From positions 28,973,637 through 29,037,636 of the forward strand of contig NC_052506.1 of assembly GCF_014356525.2 (NCBI RefSeq): DNA of 64,000 bases. The letters are read 5' to 3'. The stretch is from Nilaparvata lugens (Eukaryota; Arthropoda; Insecta; Hemiptera; Delphacidae). A program made the position numbers and the translations under genes. Positions 22,347 to 47,821 of the stretch are shown here, piece after piece; positions within the stretch are counted from its first letter, which is position 1, and the number at the start of each line of letters is the position of its first letter. Under the pieces are notes generated by a model. That model was not told the DNA's origin and made no database searches. It saw nothing but the letters and a program-made list of their open reading frames with translations.

Positions 22347-24848
22347 TTTATAGCTATGTATTTGAAGTGTCGTCTGGAATGTTCTAATCTTGGTTTTGGG
22401 AGGTTAATGTTCTGTGAATTCCTGAGGTTTATTCTTTCTCTCATCTGTTGAATATCGAAATTATTTTCATCTAAATCCAGCATTACTTTGAAAAGAAAAG
22501 AATGTCTCACTGGTAATATTGATAGTTCTCTGAAGAGCATCATTGAACTATATTGTTAAGGTTTATTACAAATTATTTTTAATATACAGTATGTTTATGA
22601 CCAGTAATCACAGGTTTAATATGAGCATTGTATGCACTCCCATAGCATATTATTCCATAGTTTATTCTAGAACCAATAATTGCATGGTATAATTGTAACA
22701 ATACTTCTTTTGGACATAACTGTCTGAGGTAATAGAACTTCCTTATGAATACAAGTAACTCATTTTCTACCTTATGTACATGATCTGACTAAGTGAGCCT
22801 ACTATCCAATATGAGGCCCAGATACTTAACTGTACGTGTTTGTTTTATTGTTTCACAGTTACGCAATATATTATTCGCCTGTTGCGCACAATCTAATTTA
22901 TGGAAGTAAATACTAGTTAACTCCTGATCCGTGTTTTGAAGATTAAATTGTATTATATTAGATTTGTCTGTGTTGATAGTTAATTTATTCTCGCAAAACC
23001 ACCACCTAAGGTGCTTAAGATCCATTTCTAATTTATTTTTAAGTTCTTGATTTGTTTTGGCCGAGTAAAATATAACTGTATCGTCTGCAAATGATATAAT
23101 CTTTCCCAGTAAGTCACCATCCGTCAAATCGTTAATAAAGACCAGGAATAAAGTACTTGATAACACTGATCCTTGAGGAATACCTATGGTAATATCTCCG
23201 GATTCACTCAACGTATCGTTAATTCTGACCCTTTGACTCCTATTAGATAGGTAGCACCTTAACCAATCATTAGCAATTCCTCTTACTACTGATAAATCAA
23301 GTTTTTTTAGAAGCATGTTTTTATCAATAGCATCATATGCTTTAGAGATATCAAGAAACAGAGCTGCACACTTATTATTAACACTAAAACTGTCATTTAT
23401 TTTAGAAATGAGATTTATAATTGTATTCTTTCTTGTATACTTCTTTCTTCACGGAAACCATATTGATTATCACTAAAAAAGTTATTATTTTTATAAAAGT
23501 TTTCAAGTCTAATCTTGAATATTTTTTCTAAAATCTTGGAAAAAACCTGTAAAAGTGAAATTGGGCAGAACTGATCTATGTTTTTACAATTTGGCTTTTT
23601 AGGAATAGGTATAACTACGCTGTGTTTGAACATGCTTGGGAATTTTCCTTTGACAATACTCAGGTTAATTATATCGGTTAATTTGTTCAAATAATTCATG
23701 TAAGTTTTTTAATCATGCTTGTGCTTATTCCATCAACACCTGGCGAAGATTTGTTTTTTAATTTTCTTGTTATACTAGCTACTTCCTCCGGATTTGAAGG
23801 GTGAAGAAAAATTGAATTAGTTGAAGATTGATATGGAAACCTTATTTTTGATATTCTAGCAGACTCTTCCCTGGTTTGCAATGTGGTTTGTTCTAATTTA
23901 TCATTCATTTTATCCACAACATTTAGAAAATAAGAATAAAACAAATTAGAAATTTTATTACTATCATTATAATAATTCTATTTCCCTGCTCATCAACAAT
24001 TAGTTTTAGTGGTTCTTTATTTTTTTCAATCCTATTAACTTGTCAATCGTTTTCCACGTCTTTCTAATGTTTCCCTGGCTTTCTCTAAACAGTTTTGAAT
24101 AATAATATTGTTTTCTTTTTCTCAGTTTATTACGTAAGTTATTTTTGAATGTATTGTATATTTGTTTTAAGTCGTCATTATTAGGTTGTTTGATTACATT
24201 CTTGTATAACTCATTTCTTAAGTTTATTTTCTTGATCAGATAACTATTTATCCATGGCGACCTAAATTTCTGTGTCAAGTTATTTTTTAAAAGAAGTTTT
24301 TCTTGTGAATCTTGGATAGCGCTTTTTAAAATGTCAATGAAATTTTCCCATCCCTCATCAACCGATGCTGCTGGTATTTCTCTATCCCAAGCAATCGACG
24401 ATAAAATATTATTCAACTTTCCGTAATTGATTAGGCATATTTTTTAATATTTATATCTGCTTCATCGTTGGATCTCTTCAATCCTTCAACTTGAAGTATG
24501 ATTGTACTGTGATCAGTTATATCTAAATGTAGTATTTCTGGAATTAGATTAATTTCATTCAGTTTTGTTCTATTTTTGCCGGATTTTAAGTAAAGATGAT
24601 CTATTAAAGAGTTGGAAAATCGGGACCTATGAGTGTAATCAGTATTGAGTGAGTCAAATCCAAAACTGTTCATTAGATATTTGTAATCGTCAATAATTCT
24701 GGTGTTCTGAAAAAGATCTATATTTATATATCCCGTGAAAAAGAAAGGAACTTAATTGTTTTTGTTAATATTAAATATTTCTTCAAAGTACAAGGTTAAT
24801 AAATCGTTAAGAAATATTTTGGGTGAGTTTGATTGCAAATGTGAAGAT

Positions 24849-25600
24849 TATTATGGCATTTTAAGCAATAAATAAAATATATCCAGGACTGCCTATTTTT
24901 CCATTAACTTGCTGCATAAATGAATGCTTTTTGCAGGGTATATTCCCCGAGATATTAAAGGTTGCAAAGGTTGTACCAATATATAAAAATGGTCCCAAAG
25001 ACTCATCCTCTAGTTTCAGACTTATAAAAATAGGTAGTTCGTTTTTTCCAAACAAAATTGAAAAATTATATATGTCCAGTTCTATGGATTTCTGGTTCAG
25101 CACGACATTATATCTGTAGAGCAGTTTGGCTTTGTCAAAGGTAGATCCACAACAAACGCCTTTGATTCCTTGATTAAGTTTGTGACAGCTAATTTTTAAA
25201 ATGAAAATCATACGCAGGCTACGATCTGCGACCTCATCAAGGCGTTTGATTGTGTGGAGCATAGAATTCTATTGGATAAATTGGCTTTTTATGGTGTAGA
25301 GAGGAAAAGTCCTATCCCTGAGTGTTGGAGATATCCCAAAATGAGTCAGTTAAGTTTCTGGGCTTAATGATTGATATTATATTGACATGGAAATCACATA
25401 TTAATTATATTTCAGGCAAGTTGTCCAAAGTTAAGGCAACTAAAGGACATTGTTACTGAAAAGTATCTTGGAAATGCTTATTTAGCTTTTTTCAAGTATT
25501 GTATCATAATATGATAATAAATATCATAGTAAACCATATTATGGTTTATTAATATATGGCAATAGCAAACACATTCACAATCCTATTATATTAAGCAAGC
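24849..25600 (+). pseudogene. CR1-like LINE, ORF2 reverse transcriptase, internally deleted
   Basis: The host LINE resumes after the minus-strand insertion: DYYGILSNK, PLTCCINECFLQGIFPEILK (24905), AKVVPIYKNG, QFGFVKGRSTTNAFDSLIKF (25125), then ATICDLIKAFDCVEHRILL (25220), the first catalytic Asp block. The segment that should hold the YADD box is missing: sequence jumps at about 25330 to VKFLGLMIDIILTWKSHINY, from the far side of the domain. It continues to YYGLLIYGNS near 25555. Frame breaks and stops are present throughout. Confidence 0.75.
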
Positions 25601-25931
25601 AATTTCTGTATATCTGGTTATTTTTATATCTGGATATTTATGTTTTACGGATCTCGAAAACTGCAGTAACGATTTTCACCAAATTGGAACATAGTAGGTT
25701 TATGATATAAAGATTCGATTGCACTAGGTCTCATTCTTTGGAAAACTCGCTGAACGACATTAAAATGACAATAATTCATCCTTGGAAAACAGATGATAAT
25801 TTCGTCGTCTCTCGATATCAGAAGATGCGTGTGCCTGTGTGTGTGAGAGAGACAGAGTTATTTCCAGCTGTGTAATCATAATCAATTAGCGAGAAATTTT
25901 ATCTAGCTAGACAATTTTTAATAGATTCGAT
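25601..25931. repeat. Unclassified repeat, left part, split by the copia element
   Basis: Non-coding sequence (GGATCTCGAAAACTGCAGTA, GAAAACTCGCTGAACGACAT) running up to the copia target site TCGAT. It appears to continue on the other side of the retrotransposon (30694 to about 31065, ending near GGAGCGAAGCTCGGTTTCCG). The element class is not known. Confidence 0.35.
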
Positions 25932-26149
25932 TGTTGTTTGACAATGAAATAGACTAAATAATAATATGTGTGATTGGCAAGGCACTGGTGACTCTGTACT
26001 GAACTCTGTCTCTGTGAAGTGTGTGTAACATGCCTTAAGTAAAACGTTTGAGTTCAATGTATTGGTTTGACTTTAAAGTAAAAATAAAATCAGTAATAAT
26101 GTTCAAATAATCGTAATAATTTATTTCTTCACCGATATAACCTTCAACA
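25932..26149 (+). repeat. Copia 5' LTR
   Basis: 218 bp, starting TGTTGTTTGACAATG and ending CCTTCAACA. It would supply the promoter for the element. Confidence 0.97.
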
Positions 26150-26166
26150 GGTTATGGGCCCAGGCT
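26150..26166 (+). promoter_or_regulatory. Copia primer-binding site, initiator tRNA-Met half-molecule type
   Basis: Immediately after the 5' LTR the sequence GGTTATGGGCCCAGGC is complementary to the anticodon-arm region of initiator tRNA-Met, not to the tRNA 3' end. Drosophila copia uses the same internal site, priming from a cleaved tRNA half. Fourteen bases match the expected complement. Confidence 0.85.
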
Positions 26167-26355
26167 GGATCTTTCGTGTGCAAGTAAAAAAACTTTTTAC
26201 CTAAATACTCTCGTGCAAGACAACAATGGAAGTTCGGAGATTCAACTCAAAAATAGTAATACCGGTGAAGTGATTGAACTCTAGTAAAAACATTAAAAGT
26301 AAAAGTAAAATACCCAAAAGTAAAATCAGGTAAGGCAATCGAGTTCAAAGTAAAA

Positions 26356-28788
26356 ATGGCTGGTTCCAGTGATCCGGACTTGGGTATGGTTGGAAAGCTA
26401 TCCAACGATGAAGACTTTCAAATGTGGAAATTTAAAATTAAAATTTTGTTCGACTCTCAAGGACTTAGTGATATTGTTAATGGAAAAGAATTAAAACCAA
26501 ACGACCCTAGTAAAGAAAAAGAACTTTCTATTTTCAATTTGAAGGACGCTAAAGCCAAGAAAATAATAATAACTACAATTGACTCAAAACCTTTGAATCA
26601 CATTTTGAACTGTGAAACTTCATGTGAAATGTTTAAAAAACTGTGTCAAATCTACGAACGTGATGAAAAACAACAGAAATTTTCTCTAATGCAGGACTTT
26701 TTCAATTTTACACTAGAGGCTAATGAAGACATTGCTAGTTTCATCAGCCGTCTGGAAAATTTGACCCATAAATTGAAATCTGTTGGACACGAAATCGATG
26801 ACGAGATGGTTATTGGCAAAATATTCAGCTCCCTGCCCAGGAAATACACCCACTTTCAAACTTCGTGGGAAGCAACCGCAATTTGTGACAGAAATCTCAC
26901 AAACCTAACCTCCCGGTTGGTGAATGAAGAACGCAGACTATCTACTGATAAAGGTGATTCTGTGCAACCAGTGGTATTCAAAACATCGGAAATCCAGTGC
27001 TACAGATGCAAAAATTATGGACATATTTCCCGTGAATGCAGAAATAAAATGAAACAGAAAAGTGGTCTATTCTGTAGTATTTGCAAGAAGAATAATCATG
27101 AAGACAAAGACTGTTACTTTCGTAAAAAACAGAATGATAAGAAGAAGAACCAAGTATCCTTTTTAACTACTAATTCTAATGTAAAATACTATGACACTTT
27201 CGTAATTGACTCAGGGTCTACTTCACATATGGTAAAATCTAAATCACTATTTGATAGTTCCATTCCAATTAGTTGTAAAGTAGGAGTAGCCAAGGAAAAT
27301 GAATCAATGTTTGCTCTTGAGGTAGGAAACATCAAATCAGACAAATGCAACTTAAATAATGTTTTATATGTTCCAGAACTTTCTAAAAATTTGTTATCTG
27401 TAAGTGCTATCACTGAGAACGATGGTAAGGTCTTATTTAGTGGAAATAGGGTTGAGGTGTTGAAAGACAATGAAGTCATTATGGAAGGCATAAAAAATTC
27501 GAATGGTTTGTTTGAAGTTGACTTGAAAATGCATAATTCAAATTCAGTCCATCATGTAATGACTAGCACTATTTCACCCAAGTCTAATGAGTCTAATGAA
27601 GTAGAATTATGGCATAGGAAGCTAGGCCACCTTGGTGTAGATAACATGAAAAAGCTCATAAATCTTAGTGAGGGAATGAATATTAAAACTAAAATTGATG
27701 ACTTTTCCAAAAACCCATGTGAAATATGCTTGTCTGCTCGCCAAACAAGGCAACCTTTTAAAACAGTCAGGGAAAGGGCAACAAGACCCCTTGAAATAGT
27801 ACATACTGATGTTTGTGGGCCTATTACCCCGGTAAGTTGGGACAATAAAAGATACATGGTTACTTTTCTAGATGATTTCACACATTTTGTCATGGTATTT
27901 CTTATTCAAAATAAAAGTGAGGTATTTGATATAATGAAACAATTTGTAGCTGAAGTAGAGGCAAAATGGCATTCTAAAATTTCAAAATTTCGGTGTGATA
28001 ATGGTGGGGAATATTCTAGTAATAAAATCAAGGATTGGTGTCAAAATAGAGGGATTTTCATGGATTTCACCATTCCATATACTCCAGAATTAAATGGAAA
28101 GGCAGAAAGAATCAATAGGACATTGCTAGAAAAGGTTAGGGCACTTTTGTTTGATTCAGGATTGAAAAAGGAAATGTGGGGTGAGGCTGTAAGGACAGCA
28201 GCTTATATTGTTAATAGAAGCCCAACATGTACTCTTGATTGTACTCCAGCTGAAAAGTGGTACGGTAAAAAACCAGATCTATCAAGACTACAGATTTTTG
28301 GAAGTATAGCATACAGTCATGTTGCAGGTAATCTTAAGAAACTTGACAGTAGAACCAAGAAGCTAACGTTTGTAGGATATTTGCAAAATGGTTATCGGTT
28401 GTGGGATGCTGATAAGAGGAAAATAATTGTTTCTAGGGATGTAATTTTTTCAAATGTTGAGCAATCTAACCAAGGTGAAAAGTATTCTGACCCCAAAGTA
28501 TTCAAGATAAATCAAGGCTTTGACATTGAGGGAATCGCAAAAAGTAATGATCCAAACAATGTATTTGAAGAAATTGAAAATGATGGAGTACAAGAAACTG
28601 AAATAAATGAAGTTGAAGAAATTGAAAATAATGAAGTAGAAGAAACTGATACAAGTGAAGCTGAGGGTATTGAGATTGAAACAAATGATATTGAAGATGG
28701 AATCAATGAAGTAGAAGTAAATGAAGAAAGTGGAGAAGAAATGATGGATGAAAGTAATGAAATAAGAGAGAGAGAAAAGAGTGATTAA
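26356..28788 (+). CDS. Copia gag-protease-integrase polyprotein (810 aa)
   Basis: N-terminal gag (residues 1-210) with a UBN2-like region (LKSVGHEIDDEMVIGKIFSS). Then a CCHC zinc knuckle, CYRCKNYGHISREC at about residue 215, and a second Cys/His pair (CSICKKNNHEDKDC). The aspartic protease has the active-site motif IDSGSTSHM at about 283. The GAG-pre-integrase and zinc-binding region (LWHRKLGHLG, about 417, to CEICLSARQ) is followed by the integrase core with acidic triad residues in HTDVCGPI (about 483), CDNGGEYSS (about 548) and ELNGKAERINR (about 577). The C-terminus is a low-complexity acidic run of NEVEE repeats. The frame ends at a stop just after a GAGAGAGAAAAGAG tract; the next domain continues in another frame. 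Confidence 0.95.
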   Translation: MAGSSDPDLGMVGKLSNDEDFQMWKFKIKILFDSQGLSDIVNGKELKPNDPSKEKELSIFNLKDAKAKKIIITTIDSKPLNHILNCETSCEMFKKLCQIYERDEKQQKFSLMQDFFNFTLEANEDIASFISRLENLTHKLKSVGHEIDDEMVIGKIFSSLPRKYTHFQTSWEATAICDRNLTNLTSRLVNEERRLSTDKGDSVQPVVFKTSEIQCYRCKNYGHISRECRNKMKQKSGLFCSICKKNNHEDKDCYFRKKQNDKKKNQVSFLTTNSNVKYYDTFVIDSGSTSHMVKSKSLFDSSIPISCKVGVAKENESMFALEVGNIKSDKCNLNNVLYVPELSKNLLSVSAITENDGKVLFSGNRVEVLKDNEVIMEGIKNSNGLFEVDLKMHNSNSVHHVMTSTISPKSNESNEVELWHRKLGHLGVDNMKKLINLSEGMNIKTKIDDFSKNPCEICLSARQTRQPFKTVRERATRPLEIVHTDVCGPITPVSWDNKRYMVTFLDDFTHFVMVFLIQNKSEVFDIMKQFVAEVEAKWHSKISKFRCDNGGEYSSNKIKDWCQNRGIFMDFTIPYTPELNGKAERINRTLLEKVRALLFDSGLKKEMWGEAVRTAAYIVNRSPTCTLDCTPAEKWYGKKPDLSRLQIFGSIAYSHVAGNLKKLDSRTKKLTFVGYLQNGYRLWDADKRKIIVSRDVIFSNVEQSNQGEKYSDPKVFKINQGFDIEGIAKSNDPNNVFEEIENDGVQETEINEVEEIENNEVEETDTSEAEGIEIETNDIEDGINEVEVNEESGEEMMDESNEIREREKSD

Positions 28789-29299
28789 AAAACCAGTGTG
28801 GTTGAAAGACTATGAAACCAGTTATCTTAGTCTACAAGTAGATGAGCCTCTTACATTTTCTGAAGCTATGAAATCAAACAATTCTGTAAAGTGGTTGGAG
28901 GCAGTAAAAACTGAACTAAATGCTTTGAAAGAGAATAATACTTGGACAGAGGTAGATACTGTACCAGAAAACAAAGAAATTATTGATAGCAAATGGGTAT
29001 TTAAAATTAAAAATGATGAGAAGGGTAACATTCAGTACAAGGCTAGATTAGTTGCTAGGGGGTTTCAACAAAAGGATAGCATAGATTTAAATGACATTTA
29101 TGCCCCTGTGGCCAAATTGCCAACTTTTCGGATTTTCATGAGTGTTGCAAATAAATTAGGGTTTCCTGTATATCAGATGGATGTAAAAAATGCTTTCCTT
29201 AATGGTGATATCAAAGAAGACGTTTATATGTCATTACCAGAGGGAGTAGAAGGATTTAGGAATAAGTTTGTAAACTTAAGAAGTCAATTTATGGTCTGA
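28781..29299 (+). CDS. Copia reverse transcriptase, N-terminal part
   Basis: It overlaps the end of the upstream frame by eight bases, in a different frame, across a purine repeat. Motifs: ALKENNTWTEVD, DSKWVFKIKNDEKGNIQYKA, RLVARGFQQKDSID, YAPVAKLPTFRIFM, and the first catalytic Asp in QMDVKNAFLNGDIKEDVYMS. It stops after NKFVNLRS because of a one-base frame break near 29264. In a functional element this would be contiguous with the neighbouring segments. Confidence 0.93.
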   Translation: MIKKPVWLKDYETSYLSLQVDEPLTFSEAMKSNNSVKWLEAVKTELNALKENNTWTEVDTVPENKEIIDSKWVFKIKNDEKGNIQYKARLVARGFQQKDSIDLNDIYAPVAKLPTFRIFMSVANKLGFPVYQMDVKNAFLNGDIKEDVYMSLPEGVEGFRNKFVNLRSQFMV

Positions 29300-29340
29300 A
29301 GAAATCTCCAAAAGATTGGAATTCTAAATTTGATTCTGTA

Positions 29341-30384
29341 ATGAAAATGAACAATTTTACTAGGTCTAAAAATGATTATTGCTTGTATTCTAAAATTGTG
29401 GAGGGTAAAAAGGTATTTCTATTATTGTATGTAGATGACATACTTATTTTTGGTTCAGATGAGAATGATGTTTCAAGATTGAAATCAGTCTTACAAGAAA
29501 ATTTCAAGATGAAAGACTTGGGCTTAGTTTCTAATTTCTTGGGAATTAATGTCAAACAAGATATTGAGAAGGGGGTAACTGTTATTAGTCAGAAGGAGTA
29601 TCTCAAACATGTATTGGAAAAGTTCAACATGCAGGATTGTAAGCCAATGGACACTCCCATGGATAAAAATTTCAACTTTGAATTATTGACTAGAGATAAG
29701 TCAGAGTCTGTAGAAATAGAAAAGAAATGTCGTAGACTAATTGGTTGTCTTATGTATGCTGTTGTAGGATCTAGACCTGATTTGTGTTGTACTGTATCTT
29801 TCTTGAGTCGATTCCAAAGTTGTGCCAGTGAAATGTTGTATAAAAATTTAAAACGTGTATTGAGATATGTAAAATGTACTTTAGATTTAGAGCTAGTATA
29901 TAAGAGAGAATTGAATGATGATATGATTGTAGGCTATGTAGATGCAAACTGGGGTGGTGATTTAGAGAGAAGATCAACCTCAGGTTATTGCTTCAAGGTT
30001 TTTGGTAATACTATTTCTTGGTGTACCAAGAAGCAACAGAGTGTTTCATTATCTAGCACAGAAGCTGAGTATGTTGCTTTGAGCCAAGCTGCAAGCGAGG
30101 CTTGTTGGATAAAAGGAATTTTAATTGATTTTTATGTTGTTGAAAATAAGAAAACTTGTATTTTGTTGTTTGAAGACAATCAGTCTGCTATCAAAATAGC
30201 TCATAATCCTGAGCATCATAAAAAAATGAAACATGTAGATATAAGGTATCATTTTGTAAGAGAGAAAATTTCTGAAGGTGTTATTCAAGTTGAGTATTTA
30301 AAATCCTCAGATCAGATTGCTGACATTTTCACAAAACCCTTGGGAAAGGAACTTTTTGTCAAGTTTAGAAATAATATTTTTTAA
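29341..30384 (+). CDS. Copia reverse transcriptase C-terminal part and RNase H (347 aa)
   Basis: It carries the catalytic RT box LLLYVDDILIFG at about residues 28-39, then KDLGLVSNFLGINV, YLKHVLEKFNM, and GCLMYAVVGSRPDL. RNase H follows: YVDANWGGDLERRSTSGY (first Asp, about residue 200), SLSSTEAEYVAL and EDNQSAIKIAHNP, ending ADIFTKPLGKELF. It is in the same frame as gag, with the middle segment in a different frame, so two compensating shifts are present. Confidence 0.95.
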   Translation: MKMNNFTRSKNDYCLYSKIVEGKKVFLLLYVDDILIFGSDENDVSRLKSVLQENFKMKDLGLVSNFLGINVKQDIEKGVTVISQKEYLKHVLEKFNMQDCKPMDTPMDKNFNFELLTRDKSESVEIEKKCRRLIGCLMYAVVGSRPDLCCTVSFLSRFQSCASEMLYKNLKRVLRYVKCTLDLELVYKRELNDDMIVGYVDANWGGDLERRSTSGYCFKVFGNTISWCTKKQQSVSLSSTEAEYVALSQAASEACWIKGILIDFYVVENKKTCILLFEDNQSAIKIAHNPEHHKKMKHVDIRYHFVREKISEGVIQVEYLKSSDQIADIFTKPLGKELFVKFRNNIF

Positions 30385-30464
30385 TAATTAAGATGTTTTG
30401 AACTATGTTAATTTCCTATAACTTACTTTGTTTTTTGATTGATAATTTTTTTTGGGTTATTTCA

Positions 30465-30475
30465 TTGAGGGGGCG
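30465..30475 (+). promoter_or_regulatory. Copia polypurine tract
   Basis: GAGGGGGCG immediately before the 3' LTR, the plus-strand primer position; copia-type elements use the same kind of tract. Confidence 0.8.
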
Positions 30476-30693
30476 TGTTGTTTGACAATGAAATAGACTG
30501 AATAATAATATGTGTGATTGGCAAGGCACTGGTGACTCTGTACTGAACTCTGTCTCTGTGAAGTGTGTGTAACATGCCTTAAGTAAAACGTTTGAGTTCA
30601 ATGTATTGGTTTGACTTTAAAGTAAAAATAAAATCAGTAATAATGTTCAAATAATCGTAATAATTTATTTCTTCACCGATATAACCTTCAACA
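30476..30693 (+). repeat. Copia 3' LTR
   Basis: 218 bp, matching the 5' LTR except for one visible substitution. The target duplication TCGAT follows. Confidence 0.97.
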
Positions 30694-31431
30694 TCGATCA
30701 ACATAATCTGATTTGTTGACATGACATAATAATCCTCCTAAACTAGAGTATATAATAATTTTTAAAGTTGATCATTATTTGACAATTTCAAGTGATTAGT
30801 GAGTGTTATTTTGTTATTCGATTTGGTTTGTATATAATCTAAATTATAATTTTTTTGTTTTCAAATATTTGAACAGGAAATTGAACCTGAATTCAAGTGT
30901 ATGGAACGTAACCTACTTTCTGGACTATTTATTTATAGTGTATAAATCAAAATTCGGGAAAAAACAGTTTTGGGTTGTGCCTGTTACAGTAGTACTTCCC
31001 CAATCATTTTAAAGAATTGTGTTCGGTTTATGAAAAGTCAATAAATAAATAAGGAGCGAAGCTCGGTTTCCGACCGTTATAAATCTATACATCTTCAATG
31101 TCATACTCTATGTCCGACAAAGTATGGGTAGTTGGAAGAAACGAGGTAATATACACACACACAACACTAGAAGTAGAGAACATCTGGATATCCCCTATCA
31201 AAGGCTATCTACTGTATGTCAATGAATGTACCTATATCTCACTTTAGGGCTTAGACTTTATAATCACCGGTTAGCGGAAATAAAAATTATGTAATTAATA
31301 ATAAGTTTGAGAAAGACTGGCTAGTTCTAATGCCATATTATTGCTTGAGTGAATTTACCAACAATTAAACTACAAAGCATATTGGTTCCTATTCATGTAT
31401 TAATTAACTGCCGTTTTTTACTTTCCTTACC
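30694..31431. other. Non-coding: right part of a split repeat, then TPI 3' flank
   Basis: The first 370 bases appear to be the continuation of the repeat interrupted by the copia element. From about 31065 to 31431 I see nothing recognisable. 31431 is the left breakpoint of the inverted TPI repeat. Confidence 0.35.
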
Positions 31432-45573
<14,142 letters not shown>

Positions 45574-45792
45574 CATAGTGAGGTTCACGTTATAATGGCA
45601 GTGGATAAAGATAAAAGAATAGCAATGCCGATTCTCTGCATTAATTAATTATATTTCTACACTAACAAAAATATAATTGGCATCGTTGTGGACCTAGAAA
45701 AGGATAGTACCACCGGCTTTGTCGAATGATGGACAAGGATAGCAAAACCAAAGTTGATCAAATACTGTCAATATAACGTGGACCTCACTATA
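45574..45792. mobile_element. MITE, 'CCACGTTATAATGGCAGTG' family, copy 2 (short)
   Basis: The left end is CATAGTGAGGTTCACGTTAT then AATGGCAGTG; the right end is ATATAACGTGGACCTCACTA then TAG. At 219 bp it is an internally deleted form of the family. It keeps the GATAGACAAGGATAGC-like block near the right end. Confidence 0.85.
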
Positions 45793-46679
45793 GAGTAAAT
45801 CTGCTTCAGACGCTGGTGAGTTCTGCATGAGGGAGTGAGGACTGCAACTTTAGCTTTCAATTATAGTGCTGCAGAATATGGAGCTCCTGTTTGTCTGGGT
45901 AGCTGTCACACTTGTCAGATTGATGTTGCAATGTGAGTGATAACTGGCTGCCTGGTGCAAACTGAGAGGGACTCTCTGTTCTCAGTAAAATTTCTCCACC
46001 ACATTTTCGAAGGTAAGAGCTAGCTTGCAGAGAAATGAGCAAGCTACCAGAACTCCCAATTTACAAAAATCTGCTTCTGGATTGGCCAAATCCACTGAGG
46101 CTTAAATCCAGAAAACCTTTTTGGCAGATCCCCCCACAGTCAGCAAACCATTGAAAACATCAACTGTGGACCGAGACTTTTCAATCTGTTCAAGTAAGAA
46201 ACAGAGAAATAGGATAATTTGATGATCGAACTAGGAGAGTGAATGGTTTTGAGCTACCTTGTCAGGTGTAGGTGATTGGGTTGCGTTTGAGAATCAATTA
46301 ACTTGAGCTGTGTTGAGAATCAGTCGATCAAAGAGCTTCTGGCACTGTCGACTCTTCCGCCACCAATGCAAAAACGCTCCATGGGATCTGTAAAAATACA
46401 AGTTTACTATGCTTACATTGATACTGAATCAAGTATTGTGATTTTCAGTCCAGCTCAGCTTTTGTTGTCTATAGGGATATTCATGTTATAATCTGAGAGG
46501 AAGAATTAGGACATATATAGCTTTGCCGCTTCTCAGCCTTGCCACTGCCTTTTACTGTATGCACAGAGAAGAGAAATACCTTCTACTTTGTGCTGTTTGT
46601 TATAGCTGTGGCTCAAGTAATTCAAGCATATCTCATGTATTATTCACTTTACATACACTCACTCATTATTTCAACATAT
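45793..46679. other. Intergenic, no gene recognised
   Basis: GC content is slightly higher at 45790-46200, with no recognisable ORF. The 62-codon ORF at 46303-46491 has no known motif. Confidence 0.35.
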
Positions 46680-47640
46680 TAATGAAGTATGGGGAGCTGC
46701 ATATGATACAAATCTGAAGAAATTATTTATCTTACAAAAACATATTATAGGAGCAGCATTAAAAATACCTCGACTCTATCCTAGTAGGGAAATTTTTCTT
46801 GAATTCTAGGTCCCTACAATAAGACAGAATTATATGAACAATATAATACTCCATATCAATAAGAATAATTCTAATTTTCCTGCACACATTACACCCCATT
46901 ACACAATATGTCCTAACAATAGGATTGATTAACAAAGAACTCATTAAGCTAACCATATGCAGGCATCAATTTACTTATTATTGTAGCTACATTATAAATA
47001 AAATTCCAAACGATTTTATAGATAAACAAATGACACGTTATTTAAGCAAAAGCATAGATTATTGGATTGAGCATAACATATTCTTCAAACTAGTTGTATA
47101 AAGTATAATATTGTATCCAACATGCATTGTTACTAAAAACATTGAGCAATGGTTTTTCTATTTTCACGTTCTTGAACCAGGTATAATGTTCCCACATCAT
47201 CTTACAGAATTTTTTTATTGTATTATTTTATGTATTCCCTGTGTGAAAGATTCACTCCATGATGGCATCAAGACGTCACAGTGGTCAATTGGATACTACT
47301 TTGTCATAATTAGTATGTACTATTCTTAAGATTTTAATTTTTTTCTGAGCCTTTGAGACCTCTGTATATTGGTGTAATACTTTCTTTCGCTCTATTTAAA
47401 TTTATTTGAATATCTCTTCTTACTTTACTAGAATTGAAGCAGATTAAGTTAACCGCAACTCACTACCAAAACACAAGGACTCTTATGTTGGCAGTGCCGA
47501 ATATTACATTGATAATTATTGTGTCGCAAGTTACAATAAATGTCTATTTGTAGGTAATTGTATATTGCATACTTTGGTGATTGTATTGTACGAGTATTTT
47601 TATGTGATTTTGGCAATAAATTCAATTCAATTATAATTTA
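46680..47640 (+). pseudogene. LINE remnant: reverse transcriptase C-terminus and 3' tail
   Basis: From about 46710 one frame reads NLKKLFILQKHIIGAALKIP, PSREIFLEF, VPTIRQNYMNNIILHINKNN and ITPHYTICPNNRI, interrupted by stops. This is the post-catalytic part of a LINE reverse transcriptase (the LQK-ALRI-type helix region). The fragment ends in a non-coding tail with GGCAATAAATTCAATTCAAT at about 47615-47635, a LINE-like 3' terminus. It lies between TPI and the TMX1-like gene. Confidence 0.6.
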
Positions 47641-47821
47641 TTGCTCATTTTGGTTGATATGATCAATTCTATCTCATATGGGCCTATTCCATCCACAAAT
47701 AAATTATTTCTTTACATGGTTAAATTTATTCATTTTATTTATTGAATATTTTCATTAGTGAGATTAAATAATCCACTAGGCCTATATTATCTAATCTCTT
47801 GGATTTTCATATTTTTCCATT

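Larger units (their letters stand above)
25932..30693 (+). mobile_element. Ty1/copia LTR retrotransposon, nearly intact
   Basis: 4762 bp, bounded by 218-bp LTRs (TGTTG...AACA) and flanked by the 5-bp target duplication TCGAT (25927-25931 and 30694-30698). The two LTRs differ at one position that I can see (A versus G, 24 bases in), so the insertion is recent. The primer site and polypurine tract are intact. The domain order gag-protease-integrase-RT-RNase H is that of Pseudoviridae/copia. The coding region is broken twice, at about 28770 and about 29264. It lies downstream of the decayed LINE stack and splits an older non-coding repeat. Confidence 0.97.
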
